Below are positions 52,124-63,895 of a stretch of DNA of 64,000 bases, piece by piece. Below the pieces are notes generated by a model. It was not told the origin of the DNA. It searched no databases and saw nothing but the letters and a program-made list of their open reading frames with translations. Within the stretch, counting starts at the first letter, position 1. The number at the start of each line of letters is the position of its first letter. A program made the translations under genes and the position numbers. Source of the DNA: Bos javanicus (Eukaryota > Chordata > Mammalia > Artiodactyla > Bovidae); assembly GCF_032452875.1 (NCBI RefSeq), contig NW_026893633.1:496001-560000 (forward strand), read 5' to 3'.

Positions 52124-52912
52124 CTCAGGAGGCGATACTCAAAGAGCTGAGCAGACACGAACCACGCAATCAGCAGGCAATAAGCATGGAGCTCAGCAGT
52201 GACGAATCATGCTGCTCAACTGGCAATAATCAAGCATGTGACCAGGCAGGAATCAAGCAGCTCAGCTGGCAATTGTCAAACAGATGAGCCGACAGGAATC
52301 ACGCAGCTCAGATGGCAATTGTCATGCAGATGAGCCGGCAGGAATCACGCAGCTCAGCAGGCCCTGATCACGTGACTCTGCAGGCGCTGATCACGTGGCT
52401 GATCAAGTCCAGATCACGTGACTGAGCATGCACTGATCACGTGGCTATCATGCACTGATGACGTGACTGCGCATGCACTGATGACGTGGCTGATCAGGCA
52501 CTGATCACATGGCTCATCATGCACTGATCACGTGTTTATCAGGCAATGATCTGTGGCTGACAGTCGCTGATCATGGGACTGTGCACGCACTGATCACGTG
52601 GCTATCATGCACTGATCACGTGACTGCGCATGCACTGATGACGTGGCTGTTCGGGCACTGATCACGTGTTTATCAGGCAGTGATCAGTGACTGACAGGCA
52701 CTGATCAGGGGACTGTGCACGCACTGATCAGGTGGCTGATCAGGAACTGACCACCTGATTGCGCATGCAGTGATCACGTGGCTGGTCGTTCACTGATCAC
52801 GTGTTTATCATACGGTGATCACGTGACTGAGAGGCGCTGATCACGTGACTGTGCCGTCAGGGATCACGTGGCTGAACAGGCACTGATACCATGACTGAGC
52901 ATGCACTGATCA
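52124..52912 (+). repeat. Satellite half of unit 6
   Basis: Private changes are AAGCATGTGACC, GAATCAAGCAGC and GATCTGTGGCTGACAGTCGC. Confidence 0.87.
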
Positions 52913-53514
52913 TGTGCCGGGAGCCGGGGAGGCATTCCACTCTGGACAAAGGTCATGAGGAAGGAGGCTCGGCATACGCAAATGCGGGATCGAGCCTCAG
53001 GAGTCCACCCGGATATTCTCGAGCATCTCCCCCAAAAAAAACCAGAGTCTGCCTACTGTATTGGTTTGTGCTCTCACCTCTGATTTCACTGGGGGCTGTC
53101 CCCCACCACCATCTCGCTCTCTCTGTCAAAGAGTTAACTTACAGCTCCAATTCATAAAGTTCCTTGTCATTCTTCCCTTAACTTCCAGCTGAGTCTCCGT
53201 CTGGAGCGCGGAACCCACCACGCTCACTAATTATGCCTGGGCTGCTAAGACCCACTCGAGAAGGTGTCTAGGGTGAGGCACCTTTCGCTATTCGAGAGGG
53301 CGCCTGCGGCCTACGTAAGTGGTGCAAACTTCTTGTCTTGAAGTTTGATTGGTCTTCCGCGTAAACCAAGCTACTCAGTCTCTTTTCTCCACCGAATTTT
53401 CCTACTGAGCTCTCCTCATACTATTATTCTTGACATCTCTGATTAGCATATAAATAGTCGACTAGGCCATCTCTCCTTCGAATACCCTGGATCAGTTGGG
53501 GCTGGTCCCCGGCA
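52913..53514 (+). mobile_element. LTR, unit 7
   Basis: Mixed tract C5A8. TATAAA at 53,449 is followed by TAGTCGACTAGG, a mark shared with units 9 and 11. A T is lost in CTTCCCTTAAC. PBS at 53,517. Confidence 0.87.
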
Positions 53515-53534
53515 GGTGGCGACCGAACAGGGAC

Positions 53535-54277
53535 CTCAGGAAGCGATACTCAAAGAGCTGAGCAGACACGAACCACGCAATCAGCAGGCAATAAGCATGG
53601 AGCTCAGCAGTGACGAATCATGCTGCTCAACTGGCAATAATCAAGCACGTGACCAGGCAGGAATCACGCAGCTCAGCTGGCAATTGTCAAGCAGATGAGC
53701 CGACAGGAATCACGCAGCTCAGCAGGCCCTGATCACGTGACTCTGCAGGCACTGATCACGGGGCTGATCAAGTACAGATCACGTGACTGAGCATGCACTG
53801 ATCACGTGGCTATCATGCACTGATGACGTGACTGCGCATGCACTGATGACATGGCTGATCGGGCACTGATCACATGGCTCATCATGCACTGATCACGTGT
53901 TTATCAGGCAATGATCAGTGACTGACAGGCGCTGATCATGGGACTGTGCACGCACTGATCACGTGGCTATCATGCACTGATCACGTGACTGCGCATGCAC
54001 TGATGACGTGGCTGTTCGGGCACTGATCACGTGTTTATCAGGCAGTGATCAGTGACTGACAGGCGCTGAAAAGGGGACTGTGCACGCACTGATCAGGTGG
54101 CTGATCAGGAACTGAGCACCTGACTGCGCATGCAGTGATCACGTGGCTGGTCGTTCACTGATCACGTGTTTATCATACGGTGATCACGTGACTGAGAGGC
54201 GCTGATCACGTGACTGTGCCTTCAGTGATCACGTGGCTGAGCAGGCACTGATACCGTGACTGAGCATGCACTGATCA
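53535..54277 (+). repeat. Satellite half of unit 7, one 46-bp repeat lost
   Basis: The repeat starting ATGGCAATTGTCATGC is missing. CGACAGGAATCACGCAGCTC joins straight to AGCAGGCCC. The loss is exactly 46 bp and explains nearly all of the 1,365-bp unit length. Confidence 0.9.
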
Positions 54278-54881
54278 TGTGCCGGGAGCCGGGGAGGCAT
54301 TCCACTCTGGACAAAGGTCATGAGGAAGGAGGCTCGGCATACGCAAATGCGGGATCGAGCCTCAGGAGTCCACCCGGATATTCTCGAGCATCTCCCCCCC
54401 AAAAAAACCAGAGTCTGCCTACTGTAGTGCTTTGTGCTCTCAACTCTGATTTCACTGGGGGCTGTCCCCCACCACCATCTCGCTCTCTCTGTCAAAGAGT
54501 TAACTTACAGCTCCAATTCATAAAGTTCCTTGTCATTCTTCCCTTTAACTTCCAGCTGAGTCTCCATCTGGAGAGCGGAACCCACCACGCTCACTAATTA
54601 TGCCTGGGCTGCTAAGACCCACTCGAGAAGGTGTCTAGGGTGAGGCACCTTTCGCTGTTCGAGAGGGCGCCTGCGGCCTACGTAAGTGGTGCAAACTTCT
54701 TGTCTTGAAGTTTGATTGGTCTTCCGCGTAAACCAAGCTACTCAGTCTCTTTTCTCCACCGAATTTTCCTACTGAGCTCTCCTCATACTATTATTCTTGA
54801 CATCTCTGATTAGCATGTAAGTAGTCGCCTAGGCAATCTCTCCTTCGAATACCCTGGATCAGTTGGGGCTGGTCCCCGGCA
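54278..54881 (+). mobile_element. LTR, unit 8 (TATA changed)
   Basis: TGTAAG at 54,816. It shares CTGTAGTGC and GGAGAGCGGAACC with unit 10. PBS at 54,884. Confidence 0.87.
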
Positions 54882-54901
54882 GGTGGCGACCGAACAGGGA
54901 C

Positions 54902-55691
54902 CTCAGGAGGCGATACTCAATGAGCTGAGCAGACACGAACCACGCAATCAGCAGGCAATAAGCATGGAGCTCAGCAGTGACGAATCATGCTGCTCAACTG
55001 GCAATAATCAAGCACGTGACCAGGCAGGAATCACGCAGCTCAGCTCGCAATTGTCAAACAGATGAGCCGACAGGAATCACGCAGCTCAGATGGCAATTGT
55101 CATGCAGATGAGCCGGCAGGAATCACGCAGCTCAGCAGGCCCTGATCACGTGACTCTGCAGGCACTGATCACGTGGCTGATCAAGTCCAGATCACGTGAC
55201 TGAGCATGCACTGATCACGTGGCTATCATGCACTGATGACGTGACTGCGCATGCACTGATGACGTGGCTGATCAGGCACTGATCACATGGCTCATCATGC
55301 ACTGATCACGTGCATGATCAGGCAATGATCAGTGGCTGACAGGCGCTGATCATGGGACTGTGCACGCACTGATCACGTGGCTATCATGCACTGATCACGT
55401 GACTGCGCATGCACTGATGACGTGGCTGTTCGGGCACTGATCACGTGTTTATCAGGCAGTGATCAGTGACTGACAGGCGCTGATCAGGGGACTGTGCACG
55501 CACTGATCAGGTGGCTGATCAGGAACTGAGCACCTGACTGCGCATGCAGTGATCACGTGGCTGGTCGTTCACTGATCACGTGTTTATCATACGGTGATCA
55601 CGTGACTGAGAAGCGCTGATCACGTGACTGTGCCGTCAGTGATCACGTGGCTGAGCAGGCACTGATACCGTGACTGAGCATGCACTGATCC
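54902..55691 (+). repeat. Satellite half of unit 8
   Basis: It has ATACTCAATGAGCTGAG and AGCTCGCAATTG, plus the CATGATCAGGCAAT monomer of unit 5. The satellite inverted repeat has its C-to-G change. Confidence 0.87.
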
Positions 55692-56294
55692 TGTGCCGGG
55701 AGCCGGGGAGGCATTCCACTCTGGACAAAGGTCATGAGGAAGGAGGCTCGGCATACGCAAATGCGGGATCGAGCCTCAGGAGTCCACCCGGATATTCTCG
55801 AGCATCTCCCCCCAAAAAAACCAGAGTCTGCCTAATGTATTGCTTTGTGCTCTCACCTCTGATTTCACTGGGGGCTGTCCCCCACCACCATCTCGCTCTC
55901 TCTGTCAAAGAGTTAACTTACAGCTCCAATTCATAAAGTTCCTTGTCATTCTTCCCTTTAACTTCCAGCTGAGTCTCCATCTGGAGCGCGGAACCCACCA
56001 CGCTCACTAATTATGCCTGGGCTGCTAAGACCCACTCGAGAAGGTGTCTAGGGTGAGGCACCTTTCGCTATTCGAGAGGGCGCCTGCGGCCTACGTAAGT
56101 GGTGCAAACTTCTTGTCTTGAAGTTTGATTGGTCTTCCGCGTAAACCAAGCTACTCAGTCTCTTTTCTCCACCGAATTTTCCTACTGAGCTCTCCTCATA
56201 CTATTATTCTTGACATTTCTGATTAGCATATAAATAGTCGACTAGGCCATCTCTCCTTCGAATACCCTGGATCAGTTGGGGCTGGTCCCCGGCA
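55692..56294 (+). mobile_element. LTR, unit 9
   Basis: It is preceded by GATCC instead of GATCA, a mark also seen in units 12-15. TATAAA at 56,229 with TAGTCGACTAGG. PBS at 56,297. Confidence 0.87.
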
Positions 56295-56314
56295 GGTGGC
56301 GACCGAACAGGGAC

Positions 56315-56833
56315 CTCAGGAAGCGATACTCAAAGAGCTGAGCAGACACGAACCACGCAATCAGCAGGCAATAAGCATGGAGCTCAACAGTGACGAATCA
56401 TGCTGCTCAACTGGCAATAATCAAGCACGTGACCAGGCAGGAATCACGCAGCTCAGCTGGCAATTGTCAAGCAGATGAGCCGACAGGAATCACGCAGCTC
56501 AGATGGCAATTGTCATGCAGATGAGCCGGCAGGAATCACGCAGCTCAGCAGGCCCTGATCACGTGACTCTGCAGGCACTGATCACGGGGCTGATCAAGTA
56601 CAGATCACGTGACTGAGCATGCACTGATCACGTGGCTATCATGCACTGATGACGTGACTGCGCATGCACTGATGACATGGCTGATCGGGCACTGATCACA
56701 TGGCTCATCATGCACTGATCACGTGTTTATCAGGCAATGATCAGTGACTGACAGGCGCTGATCACGTGACTGTGCCTTCAGTGATCACGTGGCTGAGCAG
56801 GCACTGATACCGTGACTGAGCATGCACTGATCA
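56315..56833 (+). repeat. Satellite half of unit 9, 271 bp lost
   Basis: GACTGACAGGCGCTGATCA joins directly to CGTGACTGTGCCTTCAG. Intact units have two copies of AGGCGCTGATCA about 271 bp apart, so the loss fits unequal exchange between these short repeats. The conserved inverted repeat is lost with it. Confidence 0.9.
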
Positions 56834-57437
56834 TGTGCCGGGAGCCGGGGAGGCATTCCACTCTGGACAAAGGTCATGAGGAAGGAGGCTCGGCATACGC
56901 AAATGCGGGATCGAGCCTCAGGAGTCCACCCGGATATTCTCCAGCATCTCCCCCCCAAAAAAACCAGAGTCTGCCTACTGTAGTGCTTTGTGCTCTCAAC
57001 TCTGATTTCACTGGGGGCTGTCCCCCACCACCATCTCGCTCTCTCTGTCAAAGAGTTAACTTACAGCTCCAATTCATAAAGTTCCTTGTCATTCTTCCCT
57101 TTAACTTCCAGCTGAGTCTCCATCTGGAGAGCGGAACCCACCACGCTCACTAATTATGCCTGGGCTGCTAAGACCCACTCGAGAAGGTGTCTAGGGTGAG
57201 GCACCTTTCGTTATTCGAGAGGGCGCCTGCGGCCTACGTAAGTGGTGCAAACTTCTTGTCTTGAAGTTTGATTGGTCTTCCGCGTAAACCAAGCTACTCA
57301 GTCTCTTTTCTCCACCGAATTTTCCTACTGAGCTCTCCTCATACTATTATTCTTGACATCTCTGATTAGCATGTAAGTAGTCGCCTAGGCAATCTCTCCT
57401 TCGAATACCCTGGATCAGTTGGGGCTGGTCCCCGGCA
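56834..57437 (+). mobile_element. LTR, unit 10 (TATA changed)
   Basis: TGTAAG at 57,372. It combines CTCCAGCATC of unit 6 with CTGTAGTGC of unit 5. PBS at 57,440 reads TGGCGACTGAACAGGGAC, two differences from Lys3. Confidence 0.87.
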
Positions 57438-57457
57438 GGTGGCGACTGAACAGGGAC

Positions 57458-58246
57458 CTCAGGAGGCGATACTCAAAGAGCTGAGCAGACACGAACCACG
57501 CAATCAGCAGGCAATAAGCATGGAGCTCAGCAGTGACGAATCATGCTGCTCAACTGGCAATAATCAAGCACGTGACCAGGCAGGAATCACGCAGCTCAGC
57601 TGGCAATTGTCAAACAGATGAGCCGACAGGAATCACGCAGCTCAGATGGCAATTGTCATGCAGATGAGCCGGCAGGAATCACGCAGCTCAGCAGGCCCTG
57701 ATCACGTGACTCTGCAGGCGCTGATCACGTGGCTGATCAAGTCCAGATCACGTGACTGAGCATGCACTGATCACGTGGCTATCATGCACTGATGACGTGA
57801 CTGCGCATGCACTGATGACGTGGCTGATCGGGCACTGATCACATGGCTCATCATGCACTGATCACGTGTTTATCAGGCAATGATCAGTGGCTGACAGGCG
57901 CTGATCATGGGACTGTGCACGCACTGATCACGTGGCTATCATGCACTGATCACGTGACTGCGCATGCACTGATGACGTGGCTGTTCGGGCACTGATCACG
58001 TGTTTATCAGGCAGTGATCAGTGACTGACAGGCGCTGATCAGGGGACTGTGCACGCACTGATCAGGTGGCTGATCAGGAACTGACCACCTGACTGCGCAT
58101 GCAGTGATCACGTGGCTGGTCGTTCACTGATCACGTGTTTATCATACGGTGATCACGTGACTGAGAGGCGCTGATCACGTGACTGTGCCGTCAGTGATCA
58201 CGTGGCTGAACAGGCACTGATACCATGACTGAGCATGCACTGATCA
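57458..58246 (+). repeat. Satellite half of unit 10
   Basis: Standard layout with an intact inverted repeat. It shares TGAACAGGCACTGATACCAT at its end with unit 6. Confidence 0.87.
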
Positions 58247-58849
58247 TGTGCCGGGAGCCGGGGAGGCATTCCACTCTGGACAAAGGTCATGAGGAAGGAG
58301 GCTCGGCATACGCAAATGCGGGATCGAGCCTCAGGAGTCCACCCGGATATTCTCGAGCATCTCCCCCCAAAAAAACCAGAGTCTGCCTACTGTATTGCTT
58401 TGTGCTCTCACCTCTGATTTCACTGGGGGCTGTCCCCCACCACCATCTCGCTCTCTCTGTCAAAGAGTTAACTTACAGCTCCAATTCATAAAGTTCCTTG
58501 TCATTCTTCCCTTTAACTTCCAGCTGAGTCTCCATCTGGAGCGCGGAACCCACCACGCTCACTAATTATGCCTGGGCTGCTAAGACCCACTCGAGAAGGT
58601 GTCTAGGGTGAGGCACCTTTCGCTATTCGAGAGGGCGCCTGCGGCCTACGTAAGTGGTGCAAACTTCTTGTCTTGAAGTTTGATTGGTCTTCCGCGTAAA
58701 CCAAGCTCCTCAGTCTCTTTTCTCCACCGAATTTTCCTACTGAGCTCTCCTCATACTATTATTCTTGACATTTCTGATTAGCATATAAATAGTCGACTAG
58801 GCCATCTCTCCTTCGAATACCCTGGATCAGTTGGGGCTGGTCCCCGGCA
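58247..58849 (+). mobile_element. LTR, unit 11
   Basis: TATAAA at 58,784 with TAGTCGACTAGG, as in units 7 and 9. It ends GGCAC-GTGG, one change in the spacer before the PBS at 58,852. Confidence 0.87.
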
Positions 58850-58869
58850 CGTGGCGACCGAACAGGGAC

Positions 58870-59658
58870 CTCAGGAAGCGATACTCAAAGAGCTGAGCAG
58901 ACACGAACCACGCAATCAGCAGGCAATAAGCATGGAGCTCAGCAGTGACGAATCATGCTGCTCAACTGGCAATAATCAAGCACGGGACCAGGCAGGAATC
59001 ACGCAGCTCAGCTGGCAATTGTCAAGCAGATGAGCCGACAGGAATCACGCAGCTCAGATGGCAATTGTCATGCATATGAGCCGGCAGGAATCACGCAGCT
59101 CAGCAGGCCCTGATCACGTGACTCTGCAGGCACTGATCACGGGGCTGATCAAGTACAGATCACGTGACTGAGCATGCACTGATCACGTGGCTATCATGCA
59201 CTGATGACGTGACTGCACATGCACTGATGACATTGCTGATCGGGCACTGATCACATGGCTCATCATGCACTGATCACGTGTTTATCAGGCAATGATCAGT
59301 GACTGACAGGCGCTGATCATGGGACTGTGCACGCACTGATCACGTGGCTATCATGCACTGATCACGTGACTGCGCATGCACTGATGACGTGGCTGTTCGG
59401 GCACTGATCACGTGTTTATCAGGCAGTGATCAGTGACTGACAGGCGCTGATCAGGGGACTGTGCACGCACTGATCAGGTGGCTGATCAGGAACTGACCAC
59501 CTGACTGCGCATGCAGTGATCACCTGACTGGTCGTTCACTGATCACGTGTTTATCATACGGTGATCACGTGACTGAGAGGCGCTGATCACGTGACTGTGC
59601 CGTCAGTGATCACGTGGCTGAGCAGGCACTGATACCGTGACTAAGCATGCACTGATCC
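58870..59658 (+). repeat. Satellite half of unit 11
   Basis: It carries CTGCACATGC and GATGACATTGCTGATCGGGC, shared with unit 13 two units (2,824 bp) later but not with units 12 and 14. Confidence 0.88.
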
Positions 59659-60261
59659 TGTGCCGGGAGCCGGGGAGGCATTCCACTCTGGACAAAGGTC
59701 ATGAGGAACGAGGCTCGGCATACGCAAATGCGGGATCGAGCCTCAGGAGTCCACCCGGATATTCTCCAGCATCTCCCCCCCAAAAAAACAGAGTCTGCCT
59801 GCTGTATTGCTTTGTGCTCTCACCTCTGATTTCACTGGGGGCTGTCCCCCACCACCATCTCGCTCTCTCTGTCAAAGAGTTAACTTACAGCTCCAATTCA
59901 TAAAGTTCCTTGTCATTCTTCCCTTTAACTTCCAGCTGAGTCTCCATCTGGAGCGCGGAACCCACCACGCTCACTAATTATGCCTGGGCTGCTAAGACCC
60001 ACTCGAGAAAGTGTCTAGGGTGAGGCACCTTTCGCTATTCGAGAGGGCGCCTGCGGCCTACGTAAGTGGTGCAAACTTCTTGTCTTGAAGTTTGATTGGT
60101 CTTCCGCGTAAACCAAGCTACTCAGTCTCTTTTCTCCACCGAATTTTCCTACTGAGCTCTCCTCATACTATTATTCTTGACATCTCTGATTAGCATATAA
60201 ATCGTCGCCTAGGCCATCTCTCCTTCGAATACCCTGGACCAGTTGGGGCTGGTCCCCGTCA
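59659..60261 (+). mobile_element. LTR, unit 12
   Basis: Shared with units 13-14: GGAACGAGGCTCGG, CCCCAAAAAAACAGAG, TAAATCGTCGCC and CCCCGTCAGG. TATAAA at 60,196. PBS at 60,264 reads TGACGACC..., two differences from Lys3. GAGAAAGTGTC is shared with unit 14 only. Confidence 0.88.
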
Positions 60262-60281
60262 GGTGACGACCGAACAGGGAC

Positions 60282-61070
60282 CTCAGGAGGCGATACTCAA
60301 AGAGCTGAGCAGACCCGAACCGCGCAATCAGCAGGCAATAAGCATGGAGCTCAGCAGTGACGAATCATGCTGCTCAACTGGCAATAATCAAGCACGTGAC
60401 CAGGCAGGAATCACGCAGCTCAGCTGGCAATTGTCAAGCAGATGAGCCGACAGGAATCACGCAGCTCAGATGGCAATTGTCATGCAGATGAGCCGGCAGG
60501 AATCACGCAGCTCAGCAGGCCCTGATCACGTGACTCTGCAGGCACTGATCACGGGGCTGATCAAGTACAGATCACGTGACTGAGCATGCACTGATCACGT
60601 GGCTATCATGCACTGATGACGTGACTGCGCATGCACTGATGACGTGGCTGATCGGGCACTGATCACATGGCTCATCATGCACTGATCACGTGTTTATCAG
60701 GCAATGATCAGTGACTGACAGGCGCTGATCATGGGACTGTGCACGCACTGATCACGTGGCTATCATGCACTGATCACGTGACTGCGCATGCACTGATGAC
60801 GTGGCTGTTCGGGCACTGATCACGTGTTTATCAGGCAGTGATCAGTGACTGACAGGCGCTGATCAGGGGACTGTGCACGCACTGATCAGGTGGCTGATCA
60901 GGAACTGACCACCTGACTGCGCATGCAGTGATCACCTGACTGGTCGTTCACTGATCACGTGTTTATCATACGGTGATCACGTGACTGAGAGGCGCTGATC
61001 ACGTGACTGTGCCGTCAGTGATCACGTGGCTGAGCAGGCACTGATACCGTGACTAAGCATGCACTGATCC
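60282..61070 (+). repeat. Satellite half of unit 12
   Basis: It has GAACCGCGCAATC and GATGACGTGGCTGATCGGGC, the combination repeated in unit 14. Confidence 0.88.
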
Positions 61071-61673
61071 TGTGCCGGGAGCCGGGGAGGCATTCCACTC
61101 TGGACAAAGGTCATGAGGAACGAGGCTCGGCATACGCAAATGCGGGATCGAGCCTCAGGAGTCCACCCGGATATTCTCCAGCATCTCCCCCCCAAAAAAA
61201 CAGAGTCTGCCTGCTGTATTGCTTTGTGCTCTCACCTCTGATTTCACTGGGGGCTGTCCCCCACCACCATCTCGCTCTCTCTGTCAAAGAGTTAACTTAC
61301 AGCTCCAATTCATAAAGTTCCTTGTCATTCTTCCCTTTAACTTCCAGCTGAGTCTCCATCTGGAGCGCGGAACCCACCACGCTCACTAATTATGCCTGGG
61401 CTGCTAAGACCCACTCGAGAAGGTGTCTAGGGTGAGGCACCTTTCGCTATTCGAGAGGGCGCCTGCGGCCTACGTAAGTGGTGCAAACTTCTTGTCTTGA
61501 AGTTTGATTGGTCTTCCGCGTAAACCAAGCTACTCAGTCTCTTTTCTCCACCGAATTTTCCTACTGAGCTCTCCTCATACTATTATTCTTGACATCTCTG
61601 ATTAGCATATAAATCGTCGCCTAGGCCATCTCTCCTTCGAATACCCTGGACCAGTTGGGGCTGGTCCCCGTCA
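61071..61673 (+). mobile_element. LTR, unit 13
   Basis: Nearly identical to unit 12 but with GAGAAGGTGTC. TATAAA at 61,608; PBS at 61,676. Confidence 0.88.
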
Positions 61674-61693
61674 GGTGACGACCGAACAGGGAC

Positions 61694-62482
61694 CTCAGGA
61701 GGCGATACTCAAAGAGCTGAGCAGACCCGAACCACGCAATCAGCAGGCAATAAGCATGGAGCTCAGCAGTGACGAATCATGCTGCTCAACTGGCAATAAT
61801 CAAGCACGTGACCAGGCAGGAATCACGCAGCTCAGCTGGCAATTGTCAAGCAGATGAGCCGACAGGAATCACGCAGCTCAGATGGCAATTGTCATGCAGA
61901 TGAGCCGGCAGGAATCACGCAGCTCAGCAGGCCCTGATCACGTGACTCTGCAGGCACTGATCACGGGGCTGATCAAGTACAGATCACGTGACTGAGCATG
62001 CACTGATCACGTGGCTATCATGCACTGATGACGTGACTGCACATGCACTGATGACATTGCTGATCGGGCACTGATCACATGGCTCATCATGCACTGATCA
62101 CGTGTTTATCAGGCAATGATCAGTGACTGACAGGCGCTGATCATGGGACTGTGCACGCACTGATCACGTGGCTATCATGCACTGATCACGTGACTGCGCA
62201 TGCACTGATGACGTGGCTGTTCGGGCACTGATCACGTGTTTATCAGGCAGTGATCAGTGACTGACAGGCGCTGATCAGGGGACTGTGCACGCACTGATCA
62301 GGTGGCTGATCAGGAACTGACCACCTGACTGCGCATGCAGTGATCACCTGACTGGTCGTTCACTGATCACGTGTTTATCATACGGTGATCACGTGACTGA
62401 GAGGCGCTGATCACGTGACTGTGCCGTCAGTGATCACGTGGCTGAGCAGGCACTGATACCGTGACTAAGCATGCACTGATCC
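61694..62482 (+). repeat. Satellite half of unit 13
   Basis: It has GAACCACGCAATC with CTGCACATGC and GATGACATTGC, matching unit 11. Confidence 0.88.
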
Positions 62483-63086
62483 TGTGCCGGGAGCCGGGGA
62501 GGCATTCCACTCTGGACAAAGGTCATGAGGAACGAGGCTCGGCATACGCAAATGCGGGATCGAGCCTCAGGAGTCCACCCGGATATTCTCCAGCATCTCC
62601 CCCCCAAAAAAAACAGAGTCTGCCTGCTGTATTGCTTTGTGCTCTCACCTCTGATTTCACTGGGGGCTGTCCCCCACCACCATCTCGCTCTCTCTGTCAA
62701 AGAGTTAACTTACAGCTCCAATTCATAAAGTTCCTTGTCATTCTTCCCTTTAACTTCCAGCTGAGTCTCCATCTGGAGCGCGGAACCCACCACGCTCACT
62801 AATTATGCCTGGGGTGCTAAGACCCACTCGAGAAAGTGTCTAGGGTGAGGCACCTTTCGCTATTCGAGAGGGCGCCTGCGGCCTACGTAAGTGGTGCAAA
62901 CTTCTTGTCTTGAAGTTTGATTGGTCTTCCGCGTAAACCAAGCTACTCAGTCTCTTTTCTCCACCGAATTTTCCTACTGAGCTCTCCTCATACTATTATT
63001 CTTGACATCTCTGATTAGCATATAAATCGTCGCCTAGGCCATCTCTCCTTCGAATACCCTGGACCAGTTGGGGCTGGTCCCCGTCA
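62483..63086 (+). mobile_element. LTR, unit 14
   Basis: The mixed tract has one extra A (C7A8). GGGGTGCTAAG replaces GGGCTGCTAAG. TATAAA at 63,021; PBS at 63,089. Otherwise it matches unit 12. Confidence 0.88.
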
Positions 63087-63106
63087 GGTGACGACCGAAC
63101 AGGGAC

Positions 63107-63895
63107 CTCAGGAGGCGATACTCAAAGAGCTGAGCAGACCCGAACCGCGCAATCAGCAGGCAATAAGCATGGAGCTCAGCAGTGACGAATCATGCTGCTC
63201 AACTGGCAATAATCAAGCACGTGACCAGGCAGGAATCACGCAGCTCAGCTGGCAATTGTCAAGCAGATGAGCCGACAGGAATCACGCAGCTCAGATGGCA
63301 ATTGTCATGCAGATGAGCCGGCAGGAATCACGCAGCTCAGCAGGCCCTGATCACGTGACTCTGCAGGCACTGATCACGGGGCTGATCAAGTACAGATCAC
63401 GTGACTGAGCATGCACTGATCACGTGGCTATCATGCACTGATGACGTGACTGCGCATGCACTGATGACGTGGCTGATCGGGCACTGATCACATGGCTCAT
63501 CATGCACTGATCACGTGTTTATCAGGCAATGATCAGTGACTGACAGGCGCTGATCATGGGACTGTGCACGCACTGATCACGTGGCTATCATGCACTGATC
63601 ACGTGACTGCGCATGCACTGATGACGTGGCTGTTCGGGCACTGATCACGTGTTTATCAGGCAGTGATCAGTGACTGACAGGCGCTGAAAAGGGGACTGTG
63701 CACGCACTGATCAGGTGGCTGATCAGGAACTGACCACCTGACTGCGCATGCAGTGATCACCTGACTGGTCGTTCACTGATCACGTGTTTATCATACGGTG
63801 ATCACGTGACTGAGAGGCGCTGATCACGTGACTGTGCCATCAGTGATCACGTGGCTGAGCAGGCACTGATACCGTGACTAAGCATGCACTGATCC
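63107..63895 (+). repeat. Satellite half of unit 14
   Basis: It matches unit 12 in GAACCGCGCAATC and GACGTGGCTGATCGGG. It also has GGCGCTGAAAAGGGGAC, otherwise seen in unit 7. Confidence 0.88.
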
